Shown here: positions 15,576 to 23,752 of the stretch, in pieces | Numbering within the stretch: the stretch's first letter is position 1 | Layout of the letters: each line of letters starts with the position of its first letter | Program-made: the position numbers and the translations under genes | From: a virus | DNA length: 64,000 nt | Virus record (IMG/VR): IMGVR_UViG_3300032053_000045 | Coordinates: 1 to 64,000 of that record | Reading direction: 5' to 3' (one strand) | The notes under the pieces: generated by a model | What the model was told of the DNA's origin: nothing | Seen by the model: the letters and a program-made list of their open reading frames with translations, nothing else | Databases searched by the model: none

Positions 15576-16568
15576 GTGAAGATTGTATTTTTTGATTCTA
15601 CAGTAATGCATAAATATTGGACCGCATCTTTGAATGAGCTAGAAATAAATCACATTTCATTACTCAAGGATAATGAAGATTTTGAAAAAGTTAGAGATAC
15701 TTTAGAAAAGTTTAATCCTGATATTCTTATAGGCTCTGTATTAATAAATCCTAAGAAACTTTCTTATTACGAAAAAATTAAGCAATGGGGAAAACAAAAT
15801 AACAAATGTCTTGCTTGGATTACAACACAAGATCCTAATTTTAACTTTGCCACTTGTAAACAAGCATTAGGCTATGACTATGTATTTACTTGTGCTAGTG
15901 AATGTGTTGAAGATTATAAAAAAATAGGATGTGAAAAAGTCGGGATAGTTCCTTTGGGTTATAATCCTCTATGGAGTAAATATTCTAAAGAAGAAAAAAT
16001 ATATGACGTGGTTTTGTTAGGCAATTATTATCTACCATCTATTGAAAGAGAATGTTATGAAAAGAAAGTAGATAGACATCAGATAAAGCCTGGATACAAA
16101 AACATAATTAGGCCACTCATCAAAAATGGGTATAATGTTAAAATTTGGGGCCACAAAGATAATTGGTTAAAGTCTGGTTTTGTCTCTGAGAATAACTTAA
16201 TGGATTACATTTTGTATACACGTCATGCAGAAATTTATAACAAGGCCAAGATTTGTATTTCAATAAATTCTAACCAATATAGTCCGACTATGATGAGTTG
16301 GAGAGCTTACGAAATACCCGCTTGTAAAGCTTTTTGCTTAAGTGCCTGGAGCAAGGCTACAGAAAATGTATTTACCGACGGAAAAGATTTAGTTATTTCA
16401 AATTCCCCAGAAGATACTTTAAGATTAGTAGATAAATATTTAAATAATGACACTGAAAGAGATAGAATTGCTAATAATGGATATGAAGCTGTCAAAGATA
16501 AGCATTCGGTAAAACAAAGAATCATCGACATGCTGAAATTCATAGACGAAAACGGAGGAAAGCTGTAG
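15576..16568 (+). CDS. CgeB-like glycosyltransferase
   Basis: About 330 residues. The GTG at 15576 is chosen because AAGGAG is 8 bases upstream; an in-frame GTG at 15567 overlaps that site. The pattern is that of the CgeB/Glyco_trans_1_2 group: KIVFFDSTVMHKYWTASLNE, a middle VPLGYNPLWSKYS (cf. LP.A.DP), DVVLLGNYYLPS and the late SPTMMSWRAYEIPACKAF...LVDKYLNN. The substrate is unknown. Part of the glycan cassette. Confidence 0.82.
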   Translation: MKIVFFDSTVMHKYWTASLNELEINHISLLKDNEDFEKVRDTLEKFNPDILIGSVLINPKKLSYYEKIKQWGKQNNKCLAWITTQDPNFNFATCKQALGYDYVFTCASECVEDYKKIGCEKVGIVPLGYNPLWSKYSKEEKIYDVVLLGNYYLPSIERECYEKKVDRHQIKPGYKNIIRPLIKNGYNVKIWGHKDNWLKSGFVSENNLMDYILYTRHAEIYNKAKICISINSNQYSPTMMSWRAYEIPACKAFCLSAWSKATENVFTDGKDLVISNSPEDTLRLVDKYLNNDTERDRIANNGYEAVKDKHSVKQRIIDMLKFIDENGGKL

Positions 16569-17743
16569 TGAAAGTTTGTGTTATTGGTCTCGGGTATGTT
16601 GGTCTTCCTCTATCAGTTTTATTAGCGGAAATTGGGTGTGAAATTATCGGAGTAGACACCAATAAAGAATTAATTGCTAAAATAAATTCCGGTGTTTGTA
16701 TGATTCATGAAACTGAATTAGAGGAAAGATTAAAAATGGTTATTGCTTTGAATAAACTAAAAGTTCAGGAGTCTCCAGAAAATGCTGACATTTTTGTTTT
16801 CTCGGTTCAAACACCTCTATTAAATGGGAAACCAAATTTAGATTATCTAAACAAAGCATTTAATTCGGTGAAACCTTTCATCAAAAAAGATAACTTACTT
16901 ATTATCGAATCCACTTGTCCTGTTGGTACAAGCAGATTTTTATACGATAAATATCTTGATAATAACTCAGATTATCAATTAGCATATTGTCCAGAGAGAA
17001 TACTTCCGGGGGATATAATGAATGAGCTTGTTATCAATGACAGAGTGATTGGAGGTATAGATGAAGTTTCAACAAATAAAGCTATAGATTTTTATAAATT
17101 ATTTTGCAAAGGGATGTTATTAGAAACAACAGCTGAAACTGCTGAATTTGTGAAGCTAATTGAAAATACCTATCGTGATGTTAATATTGCTTTCGCCAAT
17201 GAATTAGAGAAAATAGCGAAAGAAAAAAATATTAATTGCTTTGAGGCTATAAGTCTAGCTAATAAACATCCACGGGTCAATATCCATTATCCTGGAATTG
17301 GAGTCGGCGGACATTGCATCCCTAAAGATCCTGTTTTATTAACATATGATTCTGATAGTGCTAAACTTATAAAAACTGCAAGAAAAATAAATAAAAATAA
17401 ACCTAAAGAAATTGTTTCGCGAATAAATGAATTTTATAAAATGAATATAGGTTCATTTGAAAAATCAAGAATTGATATAGGTATTCTTGGACTTGCATAT
17501 AAGCCAAACACAAATGATTTTAGAGAATCACCTGCGATAGAGATAATGAATCAGCTTCAAAATATGCAGTGTTTCAATATCAAATTTCATGATCCTTTTA
17601 TAACAGATTGTAATTCAATTGAAGAGATAAAAAAATGTGATATTGTTGTTTTATTAGTTGGTCACAAAGATTATCTTTCTATAAATAAAGAACTGAAAGA
17701 CACAAAGGGCGTTAATTTTATAAATTTTGCAGGGGACAAGTAA
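16568..17743 (+). CDS. UDP-sugar (WecC-like) 6-dehydrogenase
   Basis: A 391-residue protein, GTG start overlapping the previous stop by one base. Rossmann loop KVCVIGLGYVGLPLSVLLAE (1-20), VQTPLL, ESTCPVGTSR and YCPERILPGDIMNEL. The catalytic cysteine lies in GVGGHCIPKDP (about 241-251), and the C-terminal GLAYKPNTNDFRESPA completes the family pattern. It oxidises C6 of UDP-N-acetylmannosamine or a similar UDP-sugar to the uronate, using two NAD+. It would supply the donor for the transferases beside it. Confidence 0.92.
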   Translation: MKVCVIGLGYVGLPLSVLLAEIGCEIIGVDTNKELIAKINSGVCMIHETELEERLKMVIALNKLKVQESPENADIFVFSVQTPLLNGKPNLDYLNKAFNSVKPFIKKDNLLIIESTCPVGTSRFLYDKYLDNNSDYQLAYCPERILPGDIMNELVINDRVIGGIDEVSTNKAIDFYKLFCKGMLLETTAETAEFVKLIENTYRDVNIAFANELEKIAKEKNINCFEAISLANKHPRVNIHYPGIGVGGHCIPKDPVLLTYDSDSAKLIKTARKINKNKPKEIVSRINEFYKMNIGSFEKSRIDIGILGLAYKPNTNDFRESPAIEIMNQLQNMQCFNIKFHDPFITDCNSIEEIKKCDIVVLLVGHKDYLSINKELKDTKGVNFINFAGDK

Positions 17744-18420
17744 TGACAATCAATAGATATATTAAATTATCCGATCCAAAAGTTTTAGAATTGAAAGGAC
17801 TACTGTTAACAGATTGGTCAAGACCATACGAATATCTTTATATGGAGAGTTTAATAAAAGATCCTAAAGGCATTGCAGTAGATGTAGGAAGTGGGGAACC
17901 AGAAAAATATCCCTTTCCTTTTGTTTTAACAGAAAAATATGAAAGAGTTTATGGAGTGGATGTAAGAAGAATTATTAATCATAAAGTAGTAAAGAAAGTT
18001 ACTTATAAAATAGCTGAAGCATGGAAAATGCCATTTGAATCAGGAAAGATAAATGCCGTGTTTTGTATTTCTGTTCTAGAACATTTTAAAGAAAAAGATA
18101 TTATAGCCAGCGCAGAAGAATTTGCTAGAGTATCTGCTCCAGGAAGTTATCTTTATTTGTCTTTTATGATTTCTAATGATATTAATAAACCATCTCCTTC
18201 TTGTAATTTTTTTGAACATCAAATAAACGGTAAAGGCATATTTTGTGGAGAAAAATATGGTGTTTCACCTCAGTGTAAGATTCAAGTTACTCCTCAAAAA
18301 ATGCTATCTTATTTTGAACCTTATTTTGTTTTAGACGGAGAAACAAATTATGATAAACCAAACGATATTTTAACAAGTGCAAATCGATTGACATTTTGCT
18401 GCAGATTAAAAAAGATATAA
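17743..18420 (+). CDS. SAM-dependent methyltransferase
   Basis: A 225-residue protein. Motif I is IAVDVGSGEPEKYPFPFVLT, motif II KMPFESGKINAVFCISVLEH, followed by EEFARVSAPGSYLYLSFM. Start codon overlaps the dehydrogenase stop (TAATG), so the two are coupled. Together with the gene at 13942 it gives two methyltransferases for one cassette. Substrate unknown. Confidence 0.82.
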   Translation: MTINRYIKLSDPKVLELKGLLLTDWSRPYEYLYMESLIKDPKGIAVDVGSGEPEKYPFPFVLTEKYERVYGVDVRRIINHKVVKKVTYKIAEAWKMPFESGKINAVFCISVLEHFKEKDIIASAEEFARVSAPGSYLYLSFMISNDINKPSPSCNFFEHQINGKGIFCGEKYGVSPQCKIQVTPQKMLSYFEPYFVLDGETNYDKPNDILTSANRLTFCCRLKKI

Positions 18421-19136
18421 TGAGTATAATCGTCGGTTGTCCCATTAGAAATCGTAAATGGACTTTGCTTAAGTATTTGGAAGCTATCTATAATATTGAT
18501 TATCCCAAAAAAGATCTGCTAATCTGTTTTCTCGTGAACGATTCCACAGACGGAACTTTAAAATATTTGAATTCATTAGATTTCAGGCAATATAATTTAG
18601 CTATAGTAAAAGAAAAAAATTATAATTTCGAGTCTTGTGAAAGAGAATTAGGAAGAAATACTGATAAATTTTTGCATTTTGCTCAAGTTAGAAATGATTG
18701 GATTAGTTTGTTCAAGGATATACCAAATGTTACTCATGTATTTTCTATAGATAGTGACGTGTTGGTCCCTAAAAATTCATTGAGAAAGCTACTGAAGAAT
18801 AATGTTGATATTTGTTCCGCTTTAGTAATTAACTCAGATAAAAAAAATGGCTACGGAAAAGACATAACAAATATTTTTAATTTCAGTAAAGAAAGAGAAT
18901 GTTATGAGAATCTAATGGAATATCCCAAAAAGAGTTTATTTGAGTGTGATGTGACGGGTTCTTGTATTTTATACACAAAAAAGGTAATTGATAGTATTCA
19001 ATATCAAGCACATCCTTTGGGCGAGGACTTCGGTTTTTGTTGTGCATCTCATCAGAGAGGATTTAAAGTTTGGGTAGATACAACAATCGAGACGAAACAT
19101 GTAATGAAAAAAGAAGATTTGGGAAGAATTTTTTAG
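18420..19136 (+). CDS. GT2/Anp1-like glycosyltransferase
   Basis: The ATG at 18420 overlaps the previous stop (TAATGA); an upstream in-frame ATG at 18396 lacks a site. The 238-residue protein has the GT-A start SIIVGCPIRNRKWTLLKYLE, LLICFLVNDSTDGTLKYL, and the metal-binding DxD as FSIDSDVLVPK. Later come DVTGSCILYTKK and GEDFGFC (acceptor-base region). Last gene of the glycan cassette; 26 bases before the next gene. Confidence 0.85.
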   Translation: MSIIVGCPIRNRKWTLLKYLEAIYNIDYPKKDLLICFLVNDSTDGTLKYLNSLDFRQYNLAIVKEKNYNFESCERELGRNTDKFLHFAQVRNDWISLFKDIPNVTHVFSIDSDVLVPKNSLRKLLKNNVDICSALVINSDKKNGYGKDITNIFNFSKERECYENLMEYPKKSLFECDVTGSCILYTKKVIDSIQYQAHPLGEDFGFCCASHQRGFKVWVDTTIETKHVMKKEDLGRIF

Positions 19137-19162
19137 AAAAATAAATTAGAGGAGGAATAAAA

Positions 19163-19846
19163 ATGGCACGAACTGGGGCTGGAACAACTACTGGAGGAAG
19201 TATTACACAAGCTGTATCATCTGCCGGAGTAGCAGCAAATTCTATGGTTACGGTTATTAATACAAGTGATCCTGGTGAAATTGCAGGAGGAGCGGTCGTC
19301 GAGTATATTACAAAATCAGCAGGGGTCGGTTTCCAATTGAATTATAGTTCACCGGTAGAAAATACATGTGGATTTGATTTTTTAAATGCAGGCGTAAGAA
19401 CAGGAACAGGAACAATTCCTGCAGGATCTGATTCTGTTGTTGTAGCGAGTGCAGGAGTTGGGGCTGGTACTATAGTGAAAGTAATGTTGACAAGTAATGC
19501 AGCGGAGGAAGCAGGTGGAGCTGTTGTTGAGCATATAATCAAGGATAATGGAGTAGGATTTACGCTTAATATGACAAATGCCGTTCAAAACGCAACGACG
19601 TTTGATTATTTGGTAGTCGCAAGAACTGGGTCAGGAACAATTCCGGCGGGAATGGAAGATTATTATGTTGCTGCTCCAACTGTGGCATCTGATTCAATGA
19701 TTGACGTTATGCTTACAAGTAATCCTGGTGATAATGTTGGGGGTGGCGCGGTTGAAGTTGTATATAAAGTACCAGGGTATGGGTTTACTATAGAATTACT
19801 CGCAGCTGTACAAAATGCTACGGGATTTGATTACAAAATTGGATAA
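19163..19846 (+). CDS. Three-repeat beta protein, possible decoration or surface protein
   Basis: A 227-residue, almost lysine-free protein made of three tandem units of about 74 residues. Each runs RTGxGTIPAG, a VASAGV-type strand, VMLTSNPGE, GGAVVE, GVGFTLN and AVQNATGFDY. Composition (Gly, Ala, Thr, Val) and repeat length suit an exposed beta-sandwich such as a capsid decoration or fibre protein. AGAGGAGG ribosome site and a strong terminator after it imply high expression. The gene body is visibly more GC-rich than its neighbours. Confidence 0.7.
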   Translation: MARTGAGTTTGGSITQAVSSAGVAANSMVTVINTSDPGEIAGGAVVEYITKSAGVGFQLNYSSPVENTCGFDFLNAGVRTGTGTIPAGSDSVVVASAGVGAGTIVKVMLTSNAAEEAGGAVVEHIIKDNGVGFTLNMTNAVQNATTFDYLVVARTGSGTIPAGMEDYYVAAPTVASDSMIDVMLTSNPGDNVGGGAVEVVYKVPGYGFTIELLAAVQNATGFDYKIG

Positions 19847-19848
19847 TT

Positions 19849-19873
19849 GGCTGGGTGCCTTGAACACCCGGCC
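19849..19873 (+). terminator. Strong hairpin after the three-repeat gene
   Basis: GGCTGGGTG (19849-19857) pairs base for base (one G-T) with CACCCGGCC (19865-19873) around the loop CCTTGAA. TTAATACCTTT follows. It lies between the stop at 19846 and the endonuclease gene at 19902. Its hairpin resembles hairpin 3 of the RNA element found before other endonuclease genes. Confidence 0.65.
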
Positions 19874-19901
19874 TTAATACCTTTCAAGGAGGTAAATAAA
19901 A

Positions 19902-21278
19902 ATGAAAGAAAAGTTAGAATCATTACCTTGTGAATGCGGATGCGGTAGTTTGGCTAAACCTGGAAATAGATTCATTTTGGGACATAGTGGAGGAAGAATA
20001 AAAGTAAAGAAAGAATTGGAAATAAGAATTTGTATTTGTGGATGTAATCAGGCTTTTGAATGTAAAATAGATAGTGAACAAGAATATATTACAGGACATA
20101 ATCGTAAAGGAGAAAAGTTATCAGAAGAACAGAAAGAAAAACGTAAAGAGAAAATGAAAGAAAAGAGAGAGAAATATCCTAATGGTATTCCTATTATAAC
20201 TCGAATTTGTGAGTGTGGATGTGCCGGAACTTTTCAATGTGAAGAAACAAGTGATCAAAGATTTATCGGTAAACATGCACAGAAAAAAGCTAACACCGGA
20301 AGAAAACATATAAAAGAAATTAGAAAGAAAACAAATAAATGTAAATTTTGCGGAGAAGATTGTAAAAATATTTATTGTAGTAAAAGTTGTTATTTTAGTT
20401 TCGTAAGACAGAATGGGAGTTTTAACAAATTACCAAGAAAAATAATTCATTGTCTAAATTGTGGTAAAGAAAAAGAAGTTAGTATAAATGATAAAATAAA
20501 ATTTTGTAGTACAAAATGTATGCATGCCGGAAGGATAATTCCAGTTGAAACCAGAATCTGTGCTTGTGGATGTGGAGAAACTTTTGTTTGTAAAGTAATA
20601 AGTGATCAAAGATATATTAATCATCACGCAAGTAGAGCGAAAGAAATCAAAGAAAAAATAGGTTCAAAAATTAAAGGAAGACCTTCCCCGCTTAAAGGAA
20701 GAAAACAAACTTTAGAACACAGAATAAACAGCGGTCTACCGAAAAGAGGCAGAAAGTATAGTTTGGAACATTGTGAAAATATTGGTAAAGCTCTTACAGG
20801 ACTTAAACGAACAAAAGAACAATGTGAAAACATTAGTTTGAGTAAAATGGGGAAGAGCCAAACGGAAGAGTCTAATAGAAAAAGAAGATTAGCAATACTC
20901 AAAAGAATTAAAGAAAATCATGGCAAAGTTTTTCCTGCTTATAACAAACAAGCTTGTGATATTTTGAAACTTTTCGATGAAAAAAATCACACCCACGGTC
21001 AATATGCAGTTTACGGTGGGGGAGAATATGAAGTTCCGGAACTTGGTTATTTTCTTGATTATATAGAACATGAATATAAAATTATTATGGAAATTTATGA
21101 AAAACACCATTTCAATAAAGATGGATCGTTAAGACAAAAAGATGTGATCCGAGAAAGAGAAATTAAAACATTATATCCAGATCATAAATTCCATACTTTC
21201 AAAGAAGAAGAAATGAATAAGATATTAGAAATCAGTTTAAGAAAATTAAATTATGTAAAGCGTAAAGCTTTGCAGTAA
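19902..21278 (+). CDS. Homing endonuclease with zinc-finger repeats and PD-(D/E)XK-like C-terminus
   Basis: A 458-residue protein. The N-terminal half has repeated CxCGC fingers (CECGCGSLAKPGNRFILGH; ICICGCNQAFECK; ICECGCAGTFQCEE; ICACGCGETFVCK) plus two CxxC...CS-x2-C knuckles. NUMOD3-type units follow (GRKQTLEHRINSGLPKRGRK; GKALTGLKRTKEQCENISLS). The C-terminal ~110 residues contain GQYAVYGGGEYEVPELGYFL, then DYIEHEYKIIMEIYEKHHF and KDVIREREIKTLYPDHKF. This nuclease-like domain is shared with the protein at 28148. No HNH motif is present. AAGGAGG site upstream. Confidence 0.8.
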   Translation: MKEKLESLPCECGCGSLAKPGNRFILGHSGGRIKVKKELEIRICICGCNQAFECKIDSEQEYITGHNRKGEKLSEEQKEKRKEKMKEKREKYPNGIPIITRICECGCAGTFQCEETSDQRFIGKHAQKKANTGRKHIKEIRKKTNKCKFCGEDCKNIYCSKSCYFSFVRQNGSFNKLPRKIIHCLNCGKEKEVSINDKIKFCSTKCMHAGRIIPVETRICACGCGETFVCKVISDQRYINHHASRAKEIKEKIGSKIKGRPSPLKGRKQTLEHRINSGLPKRGRKYSLEHCENIGKALTGLKRTKEQCENISLSKMGKSQTEESNRKRRLAILKRIKENHGKVFPAYNKQACDILKLFDEKNHTHGQYAVYGGGEYEVPELGYFLDYIEHEYKIIMEIYEKHHFNKDGSLRQKDVIREREIKTLYPDHKFHTFKEEEMNKILEISLRKLNYVKRKALQ

Positions 21279-21301
21279 AAATAAGAAAAGGAGCAAGTAA
21301 A

Positions 21302-21562
21302 ATGGAAGAAGAAGTTAGAAAGGCAAAAATCGGATATGTTGCCCCTCAAAATAGTGAAGAGGCAATTCAGTCTTTGAAATCTATTTCGGCGAGAGTGTTT
21401 TCTGCTTTGAAAGGGAAAGGCCTCACTCTTGTGGAATCTGTTTTTGAAAAAAGTGATAGTAGACTTTCTCCAACAAAAAGTCTATATTCAGGAATGATTG
21501 CGGACGTAATAAACAAAATGTCAAGAGAGATTGACGACGCAATAATTGCGTTGGAAAAATAA
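21302..21562 (+). CDS. Small helical protein, 86 aa
   Basis: AAAAGGAG precedes the ATG. Mainly helical (EEAIQSLKSISARVFSALKG; MIADVINKMSREIDDAIIAL). It contains one VFEKSDSR segment of the EKS type common in this region. No family recognised. Confidence 0.6.
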   Translation: MEEEVRKAKIGYVAPQNSEEAIQSLKSISARVFSALKGKGLTLVESVFEKSDSRLSPTKSLYSGMIADVINKMSREIDDAIIALEK

Positions 21563-21564
21563 AT

Positions 21565-21593
21565 CAGATTATTTAATCTGTTGCGAGAGCAAC
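21565..21593 (+). terminator. Pair of small hairpins
   Basis: CAGATTATTTAATCTG (21565-21580) and GTTGCGAGAGCAAC (21580-21593) are back-to-back perfect hairpins right after a stop codon. A weakly T-rich tract follows. They could terminate or stabilise the upstream mRNA. Confidence 0.4.
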
Positions 21594-21624
21594 GTTAGTT
21601 TCATTTAAAATAGGAGAAATTAAA

Positions 21625-21849
21625 ATGAGTTTAAACGAATACGTCAATAAAAACAATAAAATATACAAGGTAGAACTTCCTGATAATAAAATCCTAAAAA
21701 GTGAAGATGATTTTATTGAGCTCGATGATGAATATCAAGTGATTGAAAAATCATTTAGAGTAAGTAAATTTCCCAGGAGTTTTAATAAAGCCCGAGACAA
21801 AAAATTTCCTATCGAGAAAATTGTCAGAGAAGAAGAAAAAAGGAAGTAA
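21625..21849 (+). CDS. Small basic protein with N-terminal leader-like segment
   Basis: A 74-residue protein. Its first residues (YVNKNNKIYKVELPDNKILK) follow the same pattern as the leaders of the proteins at 21852 and 23753 (I-T-D-G-x-Q-V-x-K-L-E-K-S). VIEKSFRVSKFP follows. The C-terminus is strongly basic. TAGGAG site upstream; the next gene begins 3 bases after the stop. Function unknown. Confidence 0.6.
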   Translation: MSLNEYVNKNNKIYKVELPDNKILKSEDDFIELDDEYQVIEKSFRVSKFPRSFNKARDKKFPIEKIVREEEKRK

Positions 21850-21851
21850 TT

Positions 21852-23288
21852 ATGACGTCAAAATACTTTATAACTGATGGCGATCAGGTTTATAAACTTG
21901 AGAAGTCAAAAAAAGAAGATGTCAAAAAATTACCCAAACTACAAAAGGCTGAACATAAAAAACCAGTTCGTCATCAAAGACATTTGGCATCAGGAAAAAT
22001 AGTTACGGCTGGTCATGGAATAACTAAGCCAATTGTTAATCTTAATAAACCTGATAAAATAGTTTCAATCAGAGAATACGAAACAGATAAGCCAAAAGAA
22101 AATATTAAAGAAAATGAAGAATTTAAATTAGGTGATAAGGTCGAGAACCAATATGGAGAAGAAGGGGTTATTGTAAATGGAGAAACTGGTGTTTTTTCTG
22201 TTAAATATAAAGACGGAAGAGTTGAAGATGTTGACGAAGATGAGGTAGGAGATTTTAAGAAAGTGACACCAAAAAAGGAAGTTTTTGAAGAAAAGCATTC
22301 TGATACTTCTGAAGAAGCAAAAAAAGAGGGAGTATCTTTTGAAGTTGGAGGTTATTTAGAATCACGGAGATATAATAAAAATGCTTTGAAACTATTACAA
22401 AAAGAAATTAAGAAAAATTTAGGAAACGAAACGGGTAATATTGAATTTAGTATGAGTGCTAAATATCAAACTCCTACGATAATTTTTGATAAAAAAGAAT
22501 TAGAAATACCAATTCAAAACGCTTTAGATGCCTTAGATATTTCTTATGATGAAACTGAAGAACATTCATATGGATTCAGAATTCCTATGTCAGAGCAAGC
22601 ATATGATGAAGAAATGGAAAAATCAAAAGGAACTCACAAAGAATATCGTCCGTATAAAAGAGACGGAAATGTATTTCAACGACTTACCGGTGTAGGAAAA
22701 AAATTAAAAGAGTCATATGAAGAAAGAAAGTTATCTCATCCTGAAATAAAAGAGAAAATTAAAGATGCTATAGAAGATAAGGTAAACGATATTTATGATA
22801 ATTTACAACCTGAACTAAATATTGACAAGATCCTTGAATATGTGGATATAGACCCGGAACAGGCATTTACAGATTATGTTGATAGACCCGACTATAGTTT
22901 AGAAAGCATTAAAGAAGCTTATGATGTTGACATGAACAGTTGGGCAAATGATAAAATATCGGAAGACAGATCCGGTACTGATGAAGAAGATAAAGAGATA
23001 AGCGAAGAAGATATCCAAAATGCTATTGAACAAGCAGATGAAGATGATGTAGTTTTTGCGATTTATGAAGGTAATTATAGAAATGCTTTAGATGATCAAC
23101 CGTATATTATGAGTGCATTATTAGAAGATAAAGAAGATGAGATAAAAAATAATATTAAAGAGCAAGATATTGATGAGGACGAAATAACAGATGAAGTTCT
23201 AACTAAATGGAAAGAAGAAAATCCTAATATAATAAAAAGAGTAGTTAGAGAACTTTTGCATAAATCATTAGAAGAAAGTCGAGAATAA
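21852..23288 (+). CDS. Motif-bearing acidic protein, 478 aa
   Basis: Leader MTSKYFITDGDQVYKLEKSK, then the shared motif HKKPVRHQRHLASGKIVTAG (about 36-55). Next comes an SH3-like segment (FKLGDKVENQYGEEGVIVNG, about 93-130; pattern GDxV...G.V), a compact alpha/beta part (165-250), and a long very acidic helical C-terminus (DEEDKEISEEDIQNAIEQAD). Phage proteins of this composition are often internal head or scaffold-associated proteins. No enzyme motif is seen. The stop overlaps the next ATG (TAATG). Confidence 0.7.
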   Translation: MTSKYFITDGDQVYKLEKSKKEDVKKLPKLQKAEHKKPVRHQRHLASGKIVTAGHGITKPIVNLNKPDKIVSIREYETDKPKENIKENEEFKLGDKVENQYGEEGVIVNGETGVFSVKYKDGRVEDVDEDEVGDFKKVTPKKEVFEEKHSDTSEEAKKEGVSFEVGGYLESRRYNKNALKLLQKEIKKNLGNETGNIEFSMSAKYQTPTIIFDKKELEIPIQNALDALDISYDETEEHSYGFRIPMSEQAYDEEMEKSKGTHKEYRPYKRDGNVFQRLTGVGKKLKESYEERKLSHPEIKEKIKDAIEDKVNDIYDNLQPELNIDKILEYVDIDPEQAFTDYVDRPDYSLESIKEAYDVDMNSWANDKISEDRSGTDEEDKEISEEDIQNAIEQADEDDVVFAIYEGNYRNALDDQPYIMSALLEDKEDEIKNNIKEQDIDEDEITDEVLTKWKEENPNIIKRVVRELLHKSLEESRE

Positions 23289-23743
23289 TGATATTTAATC
23301 CAAATTTATTCAATCAAGCGACGAGAGAAGATCGGGTAAGTCGGATAGCTCAGGATTTAGGATATGATATTGACGATCTAATGGCAGAAACGGCTGCCGA
23401 CATGACCCAAAAAATAATCAGCACTAAGGAGTATTTTAGAATGAGCCAGCAAGTCGCGAGCGAAGAAAAAACAAAAGAGAAAATAAATAATAATTTTGCT
23501 ACTGAGAATAATATAGCGTCTAACAGCGGAGAGGTTCAATATAGATTGGTTGGTCGTGATGAGTACCGACTTGAATTTAGAGATAGAAAAGGAATAAATA
23601 TAAAGCCAGAAATTGAGTACGAATTAAATTCGGTTATCTCACCTGAGCAACTTTTCAAAGGTAATGATTTTGCCCTAAAACAAATGCCAAAAATTTATGA
23701 ATCCGAAACTGGCGATATTTGGTGCTTAGATATTAAACAATAG
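23288..23743 (+). CDS. Hypothetical protein, 151 aa
   Basis: ATG overlaps the previous stop. A helical first half (SRIAQDLGYDIDDLMAETAA) is followed by a beta-rich half (VQYRLVGRDEYRLEFRDRKG; GDIWCLDIKQ). No shared motif copy is present. Its position within the motif-protein run suggests a related role, but nothing more can be said. Confidence 0.6.
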   Translation: MIFNPNLFNQATREDRVSRIAQDLGYDIDDLMAETAADMTQKIISTKEYFRMSQQVASEEKTKEKINNNFATENNIASNSGEVQYRLVGRDEYRLEFRDRKGINIKPEIEYELNSVISPEQLFKGNDFALKQMPKIYESETGDIWCLDIKQ

Positions 23744-23752
23744 GAGCCTATA

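Noticed and set aside
20641-20900. CRISPR-like array in repetitive endonuclease DNA
   Set aside because: The repeats encode NUMOD3 protein units; they vary in sequence and spacing.
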